Shown here: positions 7,818 to 9,121 of the stretch, in pieces
Layout: each line of letters begins with the position of its first letter
How positions within the stretch are numbered: position 1 is the first letter of the stretch
NCBI GenBank assembly: GCA_013330155.1
Contig: DUIU01000126.1
Location: 1 to 9,121, forward strand
Direction of reading: 5' to 3'
DNA from: Candidatus Poseidonia sp.
Lineage (GTDB): Archaea > Thermoplasmatota > Poseidoniia > Poseidoniales > Poseidoniaceae
DNA length: 9,121 bases
The notes under the pieces: generated by a model
Told to the model about the DNA's origin: nothing
Databases searched by the model: none
What the model saw: only the letters and a program-made list of their open reading frames with translations
Position numbers and translations under genes: made by a program

Positions 7818-9121
7818 TCTTCCGAATCCTCTCGGTCAAGGATTCGCTTCACCATGGCCATGGCTTGCCGTTCACCATCCGCTTTCTCTTGCCGGCGCCA
7901 GCTGTGGGGGTGAAGCACAATGATGGCAGTAAGCAATTCAAGACGGCCAAACCACATCAAAATTGAAGTGAATATCAGGGATCCTGAATTCATGCTCGCC
8001 CATGTTTCAGTGGGGCCATAAGCACCGAGGGCTGGACCCGTATTTCCAAGACCAGAAGCGGCTACAGAGAAGATGGTTTCAAACGAAGCATCGGGCATCA
8101 TCATTGCCAGAACAATGCAGGAGAACCCAAACAGAATCACCCAGATAAACAACATGCCAACCACCAAGCTGACCTGTTTCTGGTCAACCACTTCATCGTT
8201 CATTCGAATCATGTGGATTTTACGTGGCTGAGCGATACGACCCAATTCTCGAAAAGCGACTTTGATTCCAATTCGAATTCGCATCAATTTGAGGCCACCA
8301 CTGGTTGAACCAGCACAAGCTCCGACAATCATCAACAAAAAGAGGATAATCCGAGCAACTCCGGGCCACGAAGCGTAATCTGCAGAAGCGTATCCCGTGG
8401 AAGTACCGATTGAGAGAACATGGAACAGGGTGTCTAGGACCGCCTGCCCAAGAGCAACCCCCACCAGGACGAGAGAGATGGTAATCAAGACAACAGCCCC
8501 TGAAATATAGATCAAATAGGTTCGAAATTCTTCATCCTTGATGGCTGCTTTGAAGTCGCCGGCACCCATCAACCACATCAAGGTGAAATTGACGCCGGCG
8601 AGGAACATGAAGACGATGATAATGATTTCAACAGTTGATGAATCATAGTAAGCAATACTTGCATCACGGGTAGAGAAACCACCGCTCGGCATGGTTGTGA
8701 AGGCATGGTTGATGGCGTCGAAGGCCGACATGCCACCAATGAATTTCAAAGCGAGCATCTCAATGAGCGTGAGCATGAGGTAAAGACCCCAGAGCGCCAT
8801 GGCGGTTTGTCGAAGTTTTGGACGAAGGCGGGACAAAGAAGGTCCTGTGAGTTCTGCACGGGCCAGCGCCATGCCACCTCCGATGATTCGTGAGAGAACG
8901 AGCATACCGAGCATAACAACCCCCATACCCCCGAGCCATTGGGTCAAGGAACGCCAAAGCAAGAGCCCACGGGGTTGCGCATTGATGCAATCCACGGTGG
9001 TTCCAGGAATGCAATTCGGACTCATTGAGTGGGAGAGAACAGTGGCCCCCGAGGTGGTAAAGCCTGACATGGATTCAAACCACGAGTTGACGAACCCTCG
9101 CAGAATATCAATCAACAAGGC
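7814..9121 (-). CDS. trkH: TrkH-family potassium uptake channel subunit, C-terminal 435 residues, N-terminus outside window
   Basis: Membrane pore subunit for potassium entry, normally gated by the cytoplasmic, nucleotide-binding TrkA protein, which is not in this window. Numbering from the first visible methionine (codon 9118-9116), three full membrane-pore-membrane repeats and the end of the first are present. The four selectivity-filter segments are TTSGAT (21-26), TTMPSGGFS (141-149), IGTSTGYA (237-244) and ASGLGNTGPA (354-363). GACAGSTSGGLKLMRI (266-281) matches the intramembrane loop after the third filter, and WFGRLELLT (389-397) the final helix. The frame stays open at the right edge. 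Family members have about 480-500 residues, so roughly the first membrane helices are missing; the methionine is internal. A short insert with Cys36 and Cys44 follows the first filter. The tail is charged and cytoplasmic. Confidence 0.95.
   Translation of the reverse strand, partial: ALLIDILRGFVNSWFESMSGFTTSGATVLSHSMSPNCIPGTTVDCINAQPRGLLLWRSLTQWLGGMGVVMLGMLVLSRIIGGGMALARAELTGPSLSRLRPKLRQTAMALWGLYLMLTLIEMLALKFIGGMSAFDAINHAFTTMPSGGFSTRDASIAYYDSSTVEIIIIVFMFLAGVNFTLMWLMGAGDFKAAIKDEEFRTYLIYISGAVVLITISLVLVGVALGQAVLDTLFHVLSIGTSTGYASADYASWPGVARIILFLLMIVGACAGSTSGGLKLMRIRIGIKVAFRELGRIAQPRKIHMIRMNDEVVDQKQVSLVVGMLFIWVILFGFSCIVLAMMMPDASFETIFSVAASGLGNTGPALGAYGPTETWASMNSGSLIFTSILMWFGRLELLTAIIVLHPHSWRRQEKADGERQAMAMVKRILDREDSED

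Overview
The window looks like a chromosomal segment of a euryarchaeon. It carries a clamp-loader large subunit (RFC-L), a eukaryal/archaeal-type dimeric glycyl-tRNA synthetase and a geranylgeranyl-reductase-family flavoenzyme, the last typical of cells with isoprenoid ether lipids. Start regions show TATA-like boxes at archaeal spacing. The roughly balanced base composition and the protein character suggest a marine Thermoplasmatota-type lineage such as Marine Group II/Poseidoniales. That placement is an impression from memory, not a computed result.

Layout. 1-3149 (minus) is the first 1049 codons of a large Lhr-family helicase that runs off the left edge. 3150-3279 is a short gap holding its TATA box, a ribosome-binding-like site and a small hairpin behind the next gene. 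3280-4383 (minus) is the geranylgeranyl-reductase-family gene, probably translated from a leaderless mRNA. 4384-4504 is a divergent promoter region. 4505-6169 (plus) is glycyl-tRNA synthetase, followed after 25 bases by the RFC large subunit gene at 6195-7817 (plus). 7814-9121 (minus) is most of a TrkH-type potassium channel subunit. It converges on rfcL with a 4-base overlap of stop codons and runs off the right edge. No stretch longer than about 130 bases lacks a gene.

Functionally these are mostly housekeeping genes: nucleic-acid unwinding or repair (Lhr), lipid or isoprenoid saturation, translation, DNA replication and potassium uptake. The plus-strand pair glyS-rfcL is probably co-transcribed. 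The other genes look independently controlled.

I see no mobile element, CRISPR array, RNA gene or clearly new system. The points most worth a second look are the bacterial-like long architecture of Lhr in an archaeal setting, the RFC-L clamp-binding peptide that ends exactly at its first aromatic residue, an extra acidic loop in the RFC-L ATPase, and a cysteine-bracketed insert at the TrkH pore mouth.
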